A stretch of 64,000 nt of DNA from Adenophora triphylla var. japonica (taxonomy: Eukaryota > Streptophyta > Magnoliopsida > Asterales > Campanulaceae): contig JAFEMH010000978.1 of NCBI GenBank assembly GCA_022495995.1, positions 1-64,000 of the forward strand, read 5' to 3'. This document shows positions 22,426-34,329 of this stretch, one piece after another. The notes under the pieces are model-generated. The model saw nothing but the letters and a program-made list of their open reading frames with translations. It searched no databases and was not told where the DNA came from. Positions within the stretch are counted from its first letter, which is position 1. Every line of letters starts with the position of its first letter. The position numbers and the translations under genes were made by a program.

Positions 22426-23570
22426 TGTAGGGTTAGAGTCCTAACCAAGAACAAGCTCAAGGAAGGGTTCAAGTCAATTGTGCAAGAAGAGGCCGAGAAA
22501 TTGGAAAATTGCACTGACACGGTCATGTCACTGAATCCAAATTCGCTGTTTATCCAATATGGTTTTGCATGGTCGTTCAAACCATAAGGCACGGTCGTGC
22601 TTTGGTCGGGCAACAATAATATTAGGTAGATTTGGTTTTCTAATTGTGCTAGATCGCTTACATGGAAAGAAAGAAATCCTTTATTGGACATGAATTCTTA
22701 TTGACTTAGGATTAGATTTATTGCACTATAAATATTTGTGATAGCCTAGAAGCAAATTTGTATCATCATTGAAAATATTAGGGCAACCCCAATGGGAGGT
22801 ACCAAAATCAAATTTTGGTACCTTCCAAGGAAGTTAGCAACTCCAATAGGTAAAACTTGAGTTACCAAAATTAGATAAGGAGTTAACTAAGGTACCAAAT
22901 TTGATACATTGGCTAACTCTTTCCAATTTTTTTTTCCATATTTTAATTTTTTTTTTTCACATTTAAAATATTTTATTTAATTGAAAAGAAATTTTAATAA
23001 TTAAAATAAATAATTTTAAATATTTATAAAAAAATATTCTTTTTTTTAAATAATTATTTAATTTCAATTATCATATTATCATATATAATATAGATAGCAA
23101 ATGAAAATATGACACGGGTGAAAATAGTTTTTTTTTTTAAATTAAATAATTATTTTTTTTTTAAAAAGAGAATTTTTTTATAAATATTTAAAATTATTTA
23201 TTTTAATTATTAAAATGTCTTTTCAATTAAATAAAATATTTTAAATGTGAAATAAAATTTAAAATATGAAAAAAAATCAATTTTGGTACCTTTGCTAACT
23301 CCTTCCATTGGAGATGGAAATGTAGTACCCTATGAATAGTGCTTGAAAGGTACCAAAATTTGATTTTGGTACCTTCCACTAACTCCTCCCATTGGAGTTG
23401 CCCTTAGAGAGAATATTTTGGCTTGTTAGCGCCCCCAAGGTAGTTGTTGTTGCAACGAATCGGGTAAACAATTCTTGTGTGTTTCTTTGTGTGTGATTTA
23501 CTTTTCGTGTATGTTGTCCTTATTAATCTCTCCATTGTCTTGGGCCGTTCTGCTGCGTGATTTCCCAACA
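22426..23570 (+). mobile_element. Copia 3' LTR carrying a nested MITE
   Basis: It begins TGTAGGGTTAGAG directly after the tract GGTGGGAGAT and ends TTTCCCAACA. The termini are inverted (TGTAGGG / CCCAACA). Without the 626 bp of MITE plus target duplication it is about 519 bp, normal for copia. TATA-like ACTATAAATATT lies near 22724. Confidence 0.65.
22781..23403. mobile_element. PIF/Harbinger (Tourist-like) MITE, 623 bp foldback
   Basis: The terminal inverted repeats are GGGCAACCCCAATGGGAGG at the left and its near-perfect complement at the right (CCTCCCATTGGAGTTGCCC). TTA is duplicated at 22778-22780 and 23404-23406, as is usual for PIF/Harbinger. The two halves are inverted copies over most of their length, including an AT-rich centre, so the whole element can fold into one hairpin. 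GGTACCAAAATTTGATTTTG-type sub-palindromes sit near both ends. There is no transposase. Confidence 0.92.
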
Positions 23571-24005
23571 CACTCAACCTTGGGAATCAGAGATCCCATA
23601 ACCTTAGTTTAATGAGACAACTAAGTTATGATGTTCCGTTGAAACACTTGGTGTAGTAGCATGATACTCTTTATAGGAGATCACCTATATAAGTGAAATG
23701 TAATAAGGCTACTTCTAAATTGAATACTTATGAATCAAGCACGATCCAGGGCCAAAATGGACAAAAACGTGAGAACAAAACGTGTTAGAGCTATATATTA
23801 TTGTGTAAATACTATTGTCTTGGTATATACTATACAATCACTAGTTTAAAGCATCGCGCTACTAAATGGCTAGTGTATTCGATAGTGTTTTACTAAGGAA
23901 GGTTCAAGGCCACTAGCTATCTATTCTAATGCAATAATGGTTCGCCAAAACTTCCAGATGAGTCTGCATTCATGCATGCACTAATTTGTCATTCATGTGG
24001 GAGAT
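23571..24005 (+). mobile_element. 3' UTR fragment of a second copia element
   Basis: The stretch is non-coding. It reads like the 3' untranslated part of plant copia elements (GAATCAAGCACGATCCAGG, GGCCAAAATGGACAAAAACG) and ends in the polypurine-like GTGGGAGAT before the LTR at 24006. This family likeness is from memory and was not searched. Confidence 0.55.
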
Positions 24006-25426
24006 TGTTGAAATTTTGGTTTCGATAAAGAGGTGTTTGACCGAATTTTGACCAAAAAACCCATTAAGTTCTATTTTATTTAAATGAAAATTAATTGCAT
24101 ATTTGTAATCTACATTGAGAGTAGATTAATTTGATATATTTACTTTCTCAAAACTAATTTGGGTGAATGTGAAATTAATGTTCAAAGTATGCAAAATAAA
24201 ATGAGTATACGAAGAGTTCGTGGGATATGAAGTGGTTATCACACATTGCTTAAAGAATGAAAGTAATGAATGTTTTTAAGTGGATCCATCCACGAAAGAG
24301 TCATCAAGTCGTTCCCTCCTTGGGTCAACTTAGTGGCCCATTGGGCTAGATTTTAGCTAGCTCAATCAAAGATGCAAGGATGGTGTGAAGCACCATCCGC
24401 ATCTGCACCCGCAAAGCCCTCAAAGGGCGCATTGGGCGCTTTAGAGGCACACTTTACATTTCGCATGTACGCAACGGTCACTGGGAGCTGTGTAGCCTTA
24501 AACTTTTGACAAAATCAATGGAGGTTCGGTTCTAGTGGGACCGGTTCAGATCCGGTTTGGATCAGGTGTGTGTGTGTGTGGGGGGGGGGGCTCGGTCCAG
24601 TTTGGAAGTGGGCTTGTGGCTGTTTGGGTTGGATTGGGCCAACCTCGGTTCAGATCATAGTGGTCTATGCTGGTATAGGGCGATGGGTGTGACCCGCGAT
24701 TATTGGTACAGTCGGGTCATGTTTGATGGGCGACCCGCGTCCATTCGAATGGACGGGTGGTCTGTTGGTAGATCCTGTAGATCTCCACCCTTCATCCAGA
24801 TCAGATCCAACAGTGCTGAATTCACCGGGTGAAAATAATGTCTATTCATTAAAGACACCCCAACTCTTCATTATCTATAAGTAGGCCCTCAGATTGACAA
24901 ATTAATTCACTCATAAAATACACAATTCACAACAGAAACACATTCAGTAACAGAGGTTACTGAATACACACTAGTCAGCCAGAATTCAAACGGAATTCAC
25001 TGATCTAAACAAGAATCTAACTGAATTTGCATATTCAGTCTTAGAATTTAATGAAATTCTTATAGCATATGTTAGAAAGTTTGATCATCTTGTTGCATAG
25101 AATCTCCTTCAATGTCTGTAAGTGACAAACACAGTTGAGTTACCCAAGTTTTTGATTTGAAGTGCTTATATAAAAAATAATAAGTCATTTTATATTGAGA
25201 GAAAATTGCCACAGAACCTTTACCACCGGTGTGGGGAAATATTTTCTTGTGCAGATTGTGTTTCACAAGACTCGACTTCCCTTATTTTATACGCTTTGAT
25301 TTAATTTTTGTATTTCTAATTTATACTTATTTCCTGCCTCGTTAAATATAGTTTGGTTCATTTATATATTTGTCATTGCATTATTTTCAAGAAAACCATT
25401 ATTTATTTGAATAATTTTTTCTAACA
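24006..25426 (+). repeat. Copia LTR, 1421 bp
   Basis: It begins TGTTGAAATTTTGG after GTGGGAGAT and ends TTTTCTAACA, with matching inverted ends. TATA-like TCTATAAGTAGG lies near 24874. A (GT)n followed by a G run is at 24565-24590. The short open frame at 24557-24832 is composition only. The 5' LTR partner is not in the window, so this is the 3' LTR of a truncated element. Confidence 0.7.
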
Positions 25427-27139
25427 ATATTAATGTATGTTCGTAAAGGGTTGTAATGGTAATCAGATGGTGGTATTTGTGGTTGAATTGAATTTGGTAA
25501 TGTATGGTTTTGTTGAACTTGTGATGTAACTGAGTGCAAGTAATGCACTGTGTTCTTTTATCAATGAAGATCCTTTTGCTTGGTCAAACAATGTCTGCAT
25601 TTGTTGTACTGAAATGTGTACAAATGAGAAACAAAGAAATTATACAATGGACTAACCAACAATGGTGAAAAAATGCATTTGTTTTATTGAAATGTGTACA
25701 AATGAGAAACAAAGAAATTATATAATGGACTAACCAACAATGGTGGAAAACACATATTTGAATAAAATGAAATTGTAATAATGCATTTGCATAATTGAAA
25801 AACTTGGCATGGATACATAGTCAACATAAACCTACAAACAAGGCTCCACAAGGTTTTTAGTTTTCAACCTAACAATATATGCCCAATAAGAGACCAAAAG
25901 ATAAAAAAAAAGATAAGCCAAAAGAGAATCATATTTTGTCCAAGAAAGCTGAAAAGTAAAACCACAATGGGAATCTAATCTGCTCAAATCCTCCCACTTC
26001 ACATCTAAACAAAAAAGATAACCTTGACTTTACTTATTTCTTTCAATAGTTATATTCAAATTCTTCAAAGTCACATAGTTCCTCCCACCTATATGAATGA
26101 AAGGTCCTGGTGGGGTTAGTGGCTTAGTGTTGCTGGTTGCACATTTTGATACCCCACCAATTGTAATACTTGTAAATCTTGCATCAACACTCTTAAGTTT
26201 CTTCCCATAAGGATCTATTCTTTGCATGACACCATGATAAACATTAGTAGTACCTTAACCAAATATCCTCCATGATGAAGCATTATAGAAAATTGATCTG
26301 TTGAATCTACACACATTAAATAATAAAACAGAGCATACACAAATAAGCAAAACACTCTTTCACTTTGCAATTCCATATAAATACCACATTCATATATAAA
26401 ATAACCAAAAACATATAAAAAAAATTGATTTTTCTAGAAAACAACATGTTCAGACAACATAAATAAAGAGATTAAACCCAAAAAAGAAGAGATTATTTTT
26501 TTTTTGGAAAAAACCCAAAATTTGCTTGTGGGGGTCGACAATATTTCCATATTTTGGTGTCGCTGGGTATAAGCAACCCTTCTTCTTTCGTTCGCACCAA
26601 GTCATTTCCAGATTCACCTTCAATAGCATAGAAAACCCCCGATCGCCTGATGAAACCCTCGTTCTATCTTGCCTCCTCGACTCCTCCGTAATGAGATTTA
26701 CGATCAATTAACCCTCAATTAAGGTATAAACACCAACAAAATATCTAACAGGCCTTGACCAAACATGCCCAAAAATCCCTCACTTATGCCTCACGTGGTA
26801 CGCACATGACAACTTAATGGAGATTTTGGATGGAAACCGGCAAAAGGCCCTATTTTGCAAACAAAGTTACAAGTGAGGCCCTATTTCGCTAAATTTTTTG
26901 ACGTCAGATCCAAAACTGTTACCACCCCGTGGATGTTGGGCCCTATTTAGTAATTTTCCCTAGCGAGAATTGATGCCTCTTTGCCATTAAATTATATAAG
27001 AAGTAAACATTTTCACAAGAGCAAATTTGTACATTTATTTGGAGACTCTTACATGCTTGTCGAAGAGCGCTTGAGATTATAGAAAATAAAGTAATTTTCT
27101 CGTCCCTAAATGAATGTTTTTTCAATAAAATGTTATCCT
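25427..27139. other. AT-rich region without a recognised gene
   Basis: An approximately 78-bp tandem duplication (GAAATGTGTACAAATGAGAA...) lies at 25611-25766. A 65-codon open frame on the - strand at 26030-26227 (MQRIDPYGKKLKSVDARFTS...) and one at 26450-26707 have no family I recognise; the former has somewhat gene-like composition and could be an exon relic. 26770-26960 repeats the idea GGCCCTATTT three times. Nothing else is assigned. Confidence 0.4.
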
Positions 27140-27144
27140 AAAAT

Positions 27145-29491
27145 TGTAACGACCCTAAATTTCCACAACAATAATAGTACTTAATTGATAATAAAATAAT
27201 CTCCAACGGCTACTAAAACCATAATTCAAACACTAACCACAATTTGAAATAACTTAAATGCGGATAACGGTAACAATTTCAACGGCTAGTACAATCCACT
27301 AGCTCAACAAAATCCTTAAAGTCTTACAAACTCTCAAATAACTGAAACAACTGACTAAAGAGTCTAAAATGAAAATAAACTAAACCGATCCTTGAACTCC
27401 TTAGAAGTGCTCCCGAACCGTTTCACATTCTTCCTATATAAAATCTGGAAGAAAAGGAGATGAAAGGGTGAGCGAACAATGCCCAGTAAGTTCATATACA
27501 ACCCCTCCGGTTACTAAGGAGGATTTGACATGAAGGAATATCAAATGATACAAATTTCAAGTAACAATCGAAGACATAACAGAACACAATTTCGAAATAT
27601 AGTTATTTATCAAATTCTCAAACCAAAAGTCTTTCAAAATCTTAACGATTTCACAAACTGAGTTGACAAATATTTTGGAGATTCAATTGATGACGAAATC
27701 GATTCAAATTGACTCGAATGGTTTACTTATTTAAAATCGTCCCATACCAGTTTTAACTAACTAAACCACTCACAGATTATAAGGAAATTCAAATGACTGA
27801 TAAGCTGAACAAAGTTGACTCGAATGATCTAGTTATCTACAACCGTCCCATACCAGCTGTAGATAATCAAATCATTCACAGACATCATGATCACATAAGT
27901 GGTCCACTGACCTTATCAAACCAAAATCCCATAAAGGGAACAAAATTGACTCTGCAGAGTCCTAAACAGTGTATCCGGAACACCCCACCACTAATTTGAA
28001 GCGGTGTACTAAGTTTGCCCGAAGGCCAAAATATCAAATATACCCCGCCGAAGCAGGTTGTCTAACTTAGTGATCATTAATGAAACAAAATTATATCATA
28101 TCAAAACTTATTGTATACAAAAATACGAACTTTCACAATAACAATAAAATTCCATATTTACGAAACCAAAAGGACGATATAGCAAACGGATAACAAAAGA
28201 TTAGAAAATAACGGTAACCGAGGGAGTCAAAACAAATACTGACGCGAGGTCAGCTTTTACGTATCAAAGGAACGTATATCGCCAAGAAATATGCAGAAGC
28301 CTAAATAATGAAACGGAGCGGAAATCAATTAACTTAAAGATGTATAATCCCTTACCTTAGCGTTGCTTAGTACTTCCAACAATGCTTCACAGGCACGAAT
28401 CTACAATCATTGCAAAAAGGTTTCCTAGGGCACAAATAATGCCTAATTACCTAACCCGAACATTCTTTAATCTTTCTTATTAACCTATAATTTAATCTTT
28501 CTTAACATCTTCTTAGGTTAACCAATCCCCCATAGGTGTTACCAAATTGCCCCTAGGGTTTCTATAATCAAGTTCTAATAATACTCTTTAATTCACAATC
28601 ACACACACTAATTACACCTTTTCCAGCACATACACTAACACTATTCACAGCACATAAACTACTATTCATAGCTATTAACACACACACAAACACACTCTAC
28701 ACCTTAACACACACACACATACACGCATACAGTAACACACGCACACACATATACATACACTACAGCACCTGCACAAACACTACATCCCATTCAAACACAC
28801 ACTGTACACACACACAAAAACACACACATACAGAATTGCACACACACACTCTGCCCACACGTACAACACACACCCGACACCCAAAAACACATACTTAACC
28901 CAATATTGATCTTTTAATCCTCTAGCATGAAAATCCTATTTTCATAATCAGATTTCAACATATCAAGACCAAACAATATTACTCCATACTAGACATAGGA
29001 TTAATACTTGATATTGAAACAATAATCGTAATTACTTTGGTTATGGCTAAACCCTAATCCCTCTTACTGATCTAGGTTTTTTTTAAGATTATTATCATTA
29101 TAATACTTTCTACATAAACAAACCATGGAAGAAATTCATTACCTTGATTGCCTAGAATCTCCTCCTTTTCTTCCTCTTTCTTTTCTTCTCTTTCTCCCTC
29201 ACGGTTTCTCTCTATTTCTCTCAACAGAGAACTGCCGCCTCCCTCTTCTATTTTCTAATTTTTGACTGAGGTAACTAAGGGTGCTAGGTTAGGAAGGAGT
29301 ATTTATATTTGTTATTCCCAAATCCCTAGTCCTAAAGGAGTTTTAAGTCCACAAGGAGTCCTAGCCCAACAATGATTTGAGCCTAGTTATTATCCTCTTA
29401 AACAAATATTATCCTCTTAAAAATATAACCCAAGTAACTAATAAATAAATAAATCAATTTAATAATTACTTAAAGGAAACAGGTTATTACA
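27145..29491 (-). mobile_element. Solo LTR, 2347 bp, with target duplication
   Basis: The ends on the + strand are TGTAACGACCC and GGTTATTACA. AAAAT is duplicated at 27140-27144 and 29492-29496. No internal sequence is present, so the element was lost by LTR-LTR recombination. Orientation is - : reading that way, TATAAATACTCC (near 29308-29320) is followed by a purine-rich leader of GAGAGAAATAGAGAG type, and the LTR ends in GGGTCGTTACA, as in Tekay/Del-type LTRs. 28595-28900 is rich in (CA)n. Confidence 0.88.
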
Positions 29492-29496
29492 AAAAT

Positions 29497-30150
29497 GAAT
29501 GTCATTTTTATATCTTATATCTTAAAAAAGTTGTCCCTCATTATTTTTTTACCAAAGAGACGACTCTTTTAATGTAGGGCATTTTAGGTTGGAGGATGTA
29601 ATAGAAATTCGGCTGAGAACCGAATGTCCTACAAGAAAGTGAAGGAGAACCACTTGAAAACAATACACTGTGAAAAAATCAAGGAGGAGCTATGTTGGGG
29701 GACAATGTGAGAAAAGTGCCTTGATGGAAAAAGGAGAGCAAGGATTTACGTGGAGGAATATCAGTGTATGTGATTGATTCAAAGCATGGGAAATCTAAGT
29801 TTGGATATTTTGAAGCAATGCTCGATTTCAACTCGTCTTAGTAGTGTGAAGGCTCGGAGTGTCAAGTTACAATGTGGAGGTGGAGGGTCATCTGCGGGTG
29901 AGAAATTAACTGGGTCGGTCACGAATATTTGGTTTATGTCATATGGTGGGAAGGTGAGAGATTGTTAGGTTGTGGAACCAAAACTAAGAAAGAAGAAAAA
30001 ATTGAATTCAGTGATAACGGGGTTCTTGAGATTCTTTGTTTGACCCGGTTTTGATCTTTTACTATTGTATTTCTATAAAGATCCCATGCGATGACCATAA
30101 ACTGCGTGCTTGTGAAAAAAGCTAGTATATTGTTGAAAGAGCCACAAAAA
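29497..30150 (+). other. Possible copia relic, otherwise unassigned
   Basis: 29585-29968 ends with GGTGAGAGATTGTTAGG, like the polypurine tract and LTR start of the copia copies at 22416 and 23996, and has a GGAGGTGGAGGG stretch. No protein domain can be recognised. 29970-30150 shows nothing. Confidence 0.35.
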
Positions 30151-30443
30151 TGTAATGGATCAATTAGAAGCAGAAATGAATTTCTAATAAGAACCCTAGG
30201 AATTTGGGGAAATTTTGAAATAACAAGCTAGAGAGAAATGAAAGGAATAACAAAACAATTCATTTAATTTCATCACCCCTTTCTCAATACAATTGCAGCT
30301 ATTTATATCTAATCCCTCCTCAACCAATCCACATTCTCACAGCTCACACTTAACGCCTCCTAACTAATTTTCCCGCCTGTCACTAACGTGACTTATTAAG
30401 AAACGCACACATAATTCTTTTATTGGTATCCAGCCCTTATAAC
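30151..30443 (-). repeat. Chromovirus 3' LTR (probable)
   Basis: On the - strand it begins TGTTATAAGGGCTGG after the purine-rich tract AAAGGAAGGGG, has TATAAATAG (complement of 30297-30305), and may end ATCCATTACA at 30151. The length of 293 bp suits small chromovirus LTRs. The 3' limit is uncertain because there is no second copy. Confidence 0.5.
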
Positions 30444-30491
30444 AGCATCCCCATCCATTATAATACCCCTTCCTTTAAAGAATCGTTGTCC

Positions 30492-32267
30492 TCAAGGATT
30501 GAAATCTGGGAACTGGTCATTTATCACTGCAGCATCCTCCCATGTAGCATCTTCAGGAAGAGAATTAGCCCAGTGAACTAACCATTGCACAACAGCCACA
30601 TTATTTCGCTTAACAAATCTTCTCTGCAAAATACTCAAAGGATGAACCAAAAAATGCCTTTCAATCTCAGCTTTCTGTACATGTGCAATTGTGTATGGTC
30701 TTTGACAAACTGGTGTACTACCTTCCTTCAAGGGGATCCTATGATCATGTCTCCTAGAAGGAGGTAATCCTTTAGGCTCATTAAACACCTCTGCACAAGA
30801 TTCAATCACCCTTGCAATCTCACCAGGAATATTCTGTCCTGTATCCACTATTTCATCACCTTTCATATATAATAAGTAACCTTTCAGTCCTTGTGTGGTT
30901 CTTTTTAGCAGCTTAGCAAGTGACTTTCCTGACATCATTTTCAAATTTACTTCATTAGTGGTTCCTTTCAAAACTATTTTCCTCTTACCCTTAGTAATAG
31001 TAAGTTGCATACTATGAAAATCAAGAGTAATTGGACTGTATTTTTTCAACCATTCCACTCCCAAAACTGCATCACAACCCCCCAAAGGCAACAATCTCAT
31101 ACTGGCATCAAAATCATAACCCTGCATTGACCATTTAAAGTTGGGACACTTGGAAGTACTTGCCAATTTATTCCCATCTTCCACAGTTACCATCATAGGT
31201 TGGCTATTCTACACTTCACATTGCAATTGAGAAGCTATCTCAGAATCCAAAAAAATTATGTGTAGACCCACTATCTATTAGGATAGTAATAGGCTTCTTA
31301 TTCACAAAACCCCTTAATTTTATAGTGTGGTGTGAAATACTCCCAGCTAGAGCATTCAAAGAAATTTGAATATCTGTATCACCCTCCTCTAATGCACCAT
31401 CACTAACCTCTGACTGCTCTTCTACTTCTTCATCTCCCATTAACATGTATAATTTCATTTTTCATTTGTGGCCAGGGGTGAATATTTCATCACAATAAAA
31501 ACACAATCCTTTCTTCCTTCTATCATTTATTTCTGGTCCAGACAACTTGGATCTGTTTGAGGCAATAGAGGAATTCAAGGCACTAGAGTGAACAACAGAA
31601 TTAACTGGAGTGTGACTAGCTTTACTTGAAGAAAAAGCAGCCTTAAAAGCACCACCACTCCTCTTTTCCCTAGCCTCTCCTGCCTAGCCATGTAAATTGC
31701 ATCTTCTAGTGTGGCTGGCTTTAGCAACTTCACAACACCTTTGATATCATCTCTCAATCCACTCACAAAATCGGAGATAAAAAATTCTTCAGTTAAACCT
31801 TTTTGTTTCTCAACAATGAAAAACCTCAGCTCTTCAAATCTATCATAATACTCCTCCACTGTACCTGTTTGACATTGCTTGTTAAACTCATCCTGTGGAT
31901 CATCATGTTCCACACGACTGAATCTCTTGCAGAATTCATCACCAAAAATAGTCCAAAGAATAGGTCCTTTGTCAGCTCTATAAGATCTGAACAAACGAAT
32001 GGCCCTCCCTTCCATATGAATTGAAGCAAATCTAACCTTTTTAAACTCTTCCATCGGATTAAAATCAAAGTATTCCTCACACTTATATAGCCATCCCTTA
32101 GGATCTACACCATCAAACTTAGGAAAATTGACCTTTGGCTGTTTATGAGTGTTAGAGAACATGTAACTAGCTGTAGGTATATTTGATTGAAAAGGATTAT
32201 ATTGTTGATAAGGCTGGTAAGGAGGTATGAACTGAGGTATATAGCAGGAAGAGTCTCCAATATTCAT
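30492..32267 (-). pseudogene. Chromovirus gag-protease joined to chromodomain
   Basis: Reading from 32267: gag (KVNFPKFDGVDPKGWLYKCE, 31575-32267); a zinc knuckle remnant (CFYCDEIFTPGH, near 31500) ending in a stop; protease (LIDSGSTHNFFGF, near 31262); GCDAVLGVEWLKKYS (near 31060); and the first part of RT (GLPPSRRHDHRIPLKEG). After QKAEIE the frame passes directly into the end of an integrase chromodomain (FVKRNNVAVVQWLVHW, then ATWED). RT, RNase H and most of integrase are deleted in frame. The chromodomain identifies a chromovirus. The 5' side is cut by the LTR of element A at 32351. Confidence 0.85.
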
Positions 32268-32350
32268 GTGATTCGAAGCATGTGGTGAGAAAATTGTACG
32301 AACATAAGGATGAAAATTAGGAATAGGTTGTGAGAACGGAGGTGCATGAT

Positions 32351-34093
32351 TGTGAATGTGGTGCCCAAGATAAGCGGCTCCCTTTTTTGTTTATTTTATT
32401 TTTTGGAACCACTTTCTCGTGTAAGGGGGATCACCGCCTCACATCAGTTTGGAAACGTCCGGTTTAATTTGAAAAACTGAGTCGCGCACGCCATTTTGAT
32501 TTCCTCAAAACTTTAAAAAAAAAGGATTTGGATCCGGAGGTTAAGTTACCCTTTGGGAAGAACGGATCGCCGTTCACCAAAGAGCCTTGCCGAAGCAAGT
32601 CTTCCAGGATCCGCTTTTCATACTTTCCTTAGTGTTTTCGTGTGTGGGATGTGTGTTTTGAAAAGGAGGGAATGTACCAAGTGGTCTTCCAGACGTATAA
32701 ATCATGAATTGGTTATCGCTCGGGATTCCTTGGATTTTTATGTATTAGGGACTTTGGTCCCGTTCTCATCTTGGACTTATGATCATCATGATGGGACCTT
32801 GGGTCACATGTGATCAAGATAGGGACACCGTTTTTAGAGTCCAAGGATGAGACTCTTTAGAAAGGAATGACCTTTGCCTACCAATCCTACATCTTGAGAC
32901 AATTTGGACTTTTCGGGACATTTATGCTCGTCTCAAGTGATGATCGGAGATATGTGGTTAGGGTTCATCCTTTTCTAAAGGAGAATCCATCTATGGCATC
33001 TTTAGATGGAAGAAATGATGTAAAGATAGGACCTTTACACCATCTCGCTCCAAGAGACGCTCCAAGTACCAAGGGGACTAGGGGAGGGGTATAAAGATTG
33101 GATCTTTATGCTCATCCTATGCCCTTTTGTGCCTTAAGAAGGTCACTAGGCAATCCTAGGAGAGAGATCCAACCATGAGGGACATGGGGGATGCATGTTT
33201 AAGCTAAAGATGCCATTTTAATGAAAAAGATGACATTTTAAGTGCAAAGGATGCTACTTGGTTGCAAAGGATGCTTCTTTGATGCAAAGAATGATTTTTA
33301 ATGCAAAGGATGCAACTTTGTGTGGAAAAATGGCATTTTATGTGCAAAGGATGCATAAAAATGTCATTTTGAGAGCAAAGGATGCTACTTTGATGTAAAG
33401 ATAACACTTTTAATGCAAAGGATGCAACTATATATGTAAAGATGGCATTTTAGGAGCAAAGGATGCTACTTTATGCAAAGAGGGGGGGGTATGATTTACA
33501 TGCCTAAAGATAGGATCTTTAATGACAATATACCAAGTCTCAAGCAAGTATATAGCAATATGTAAAGCAATGAGCAAATATATCACATAAATACAAGTAT
33601 AATGCAAGGTAAAGGGGAGGAGAGGTTACCAATGGTGGTGTTCCTCTTTCTTCTTGAAGTTTGCCTAGGGACCAACTTTTGAAGGTTTTGATGAGGAGGG
33701 AGGTGGTTTTTGTCACTATCATCTCTCTGGAATTTTGTGGTGGTATTTTGGCAAAGTAACACTACTCAAAAATCCCCCCTAAAATGAATAGAGGAGGTCT
33801 CTATTTATAGGCAGTCTGGCAGCAGCTAATGAAGTCATGCGACTGTAACCCCATGGCAAATGAGGCCGTGCGATTTTATCCTGAAATGACTCAGTTCATT
33901 TCTAGAACCATGCAAGGTGGCCTTCTAGAAGGGCTTTTCCACCGAAGGACTACGTGGAATTTTAATTCCTAGCAAGTCCTTCGCCCCTCGGAAGGTTCGG
34001 AAAAGTTCTCGAATTGCCCCTGAACTTTAGGAAAGTCTGGGGAATTGCCGAAAAACTTAACCGGAAGGCATGAGCCAGATTTGGGTACTTACA
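32351..34093 (-). repeat. 3' LTR of element A
   Basis: On the - strand it begins TGTAAGTACCC (34093) and ends CACCACATTCACA (32351). It aligns with the element B LTRs (42779-44395, 59528-60138). 33190-33480 is a loose array of units around GCAAAGGATGC. A short low-homology stretch near 32370-32420 distinguishes it from the B LTRs. Confidence 0.88.
33801..33874 (-). promoter_or_regulatory. LTR A promoter: TATA box with paired CCG sites
   Basis: The TATA box is TATAAATAG (complement of 33801-33809). Two GCCGTGCGGC-type sites lie upstream: GTCATGCGAC (33834-33843) and GCCGTGCGAT (33865-33874), 31 bp apart, the first 24 bp from the TATA box. Both sit in an ATGAAG/ATGAGG context. The sites are weaker than in B, in line with C-to-T decay. 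Confidence 0.65.
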
Positions 34094-34180
34094 GAAGCCC
34101 CTCGGCAACGCCACTTGCAGGGCGAGTGGGGTTGTCGATAGAAAAGGATCTGATCTGGCGAATGCCGAGACGGATTGGGT

Positions 34181-34255
34181 GACCAAGGTGGTCGAGTGGC
34201 TGAACCTTTGGAAGGCTACCTACGTATCCCAAGTGGGAATCAAGCCAGGCCATAG
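34181..34255 (-). other. Hairpin module, 3' UTR copy 1 (element A)
   Basis: The outer stem is CTATG with CGTAG (positions 34255-34251 and 34224-34220), a G-T wobble instead of the C-G of other copies. The inner GGCTTGATTCCC...GGGA is kept. Hairpin 2 is CCTT-CCA-AAGG. Hairpin 3 is GACC-acctt-GGTC (34193-34181). The GAGGGG tract complement and the LTR follow at 34094-34110. Confidence 0.7.
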
Positions 34256-34329
34256 TTCGGGATGAATCCACTGGGGAATGGTGAAGAGAAACTGGTCTCT
34301 TGCTGGAGAAATAGAAGGGAAACTGACCT

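Noticed and set aside
26030..26227. Host gene of 65 codons
   Set aside because: No family is recognised, it has no clear promoter or introns, and it lies in AT-rich spacer. Mentioned only as a possible relic.
28595..28900. (CA)n tract as an independent locus of interest
   Set aside because: It is part of the solo LTR and is ordinary microsatellite growth.
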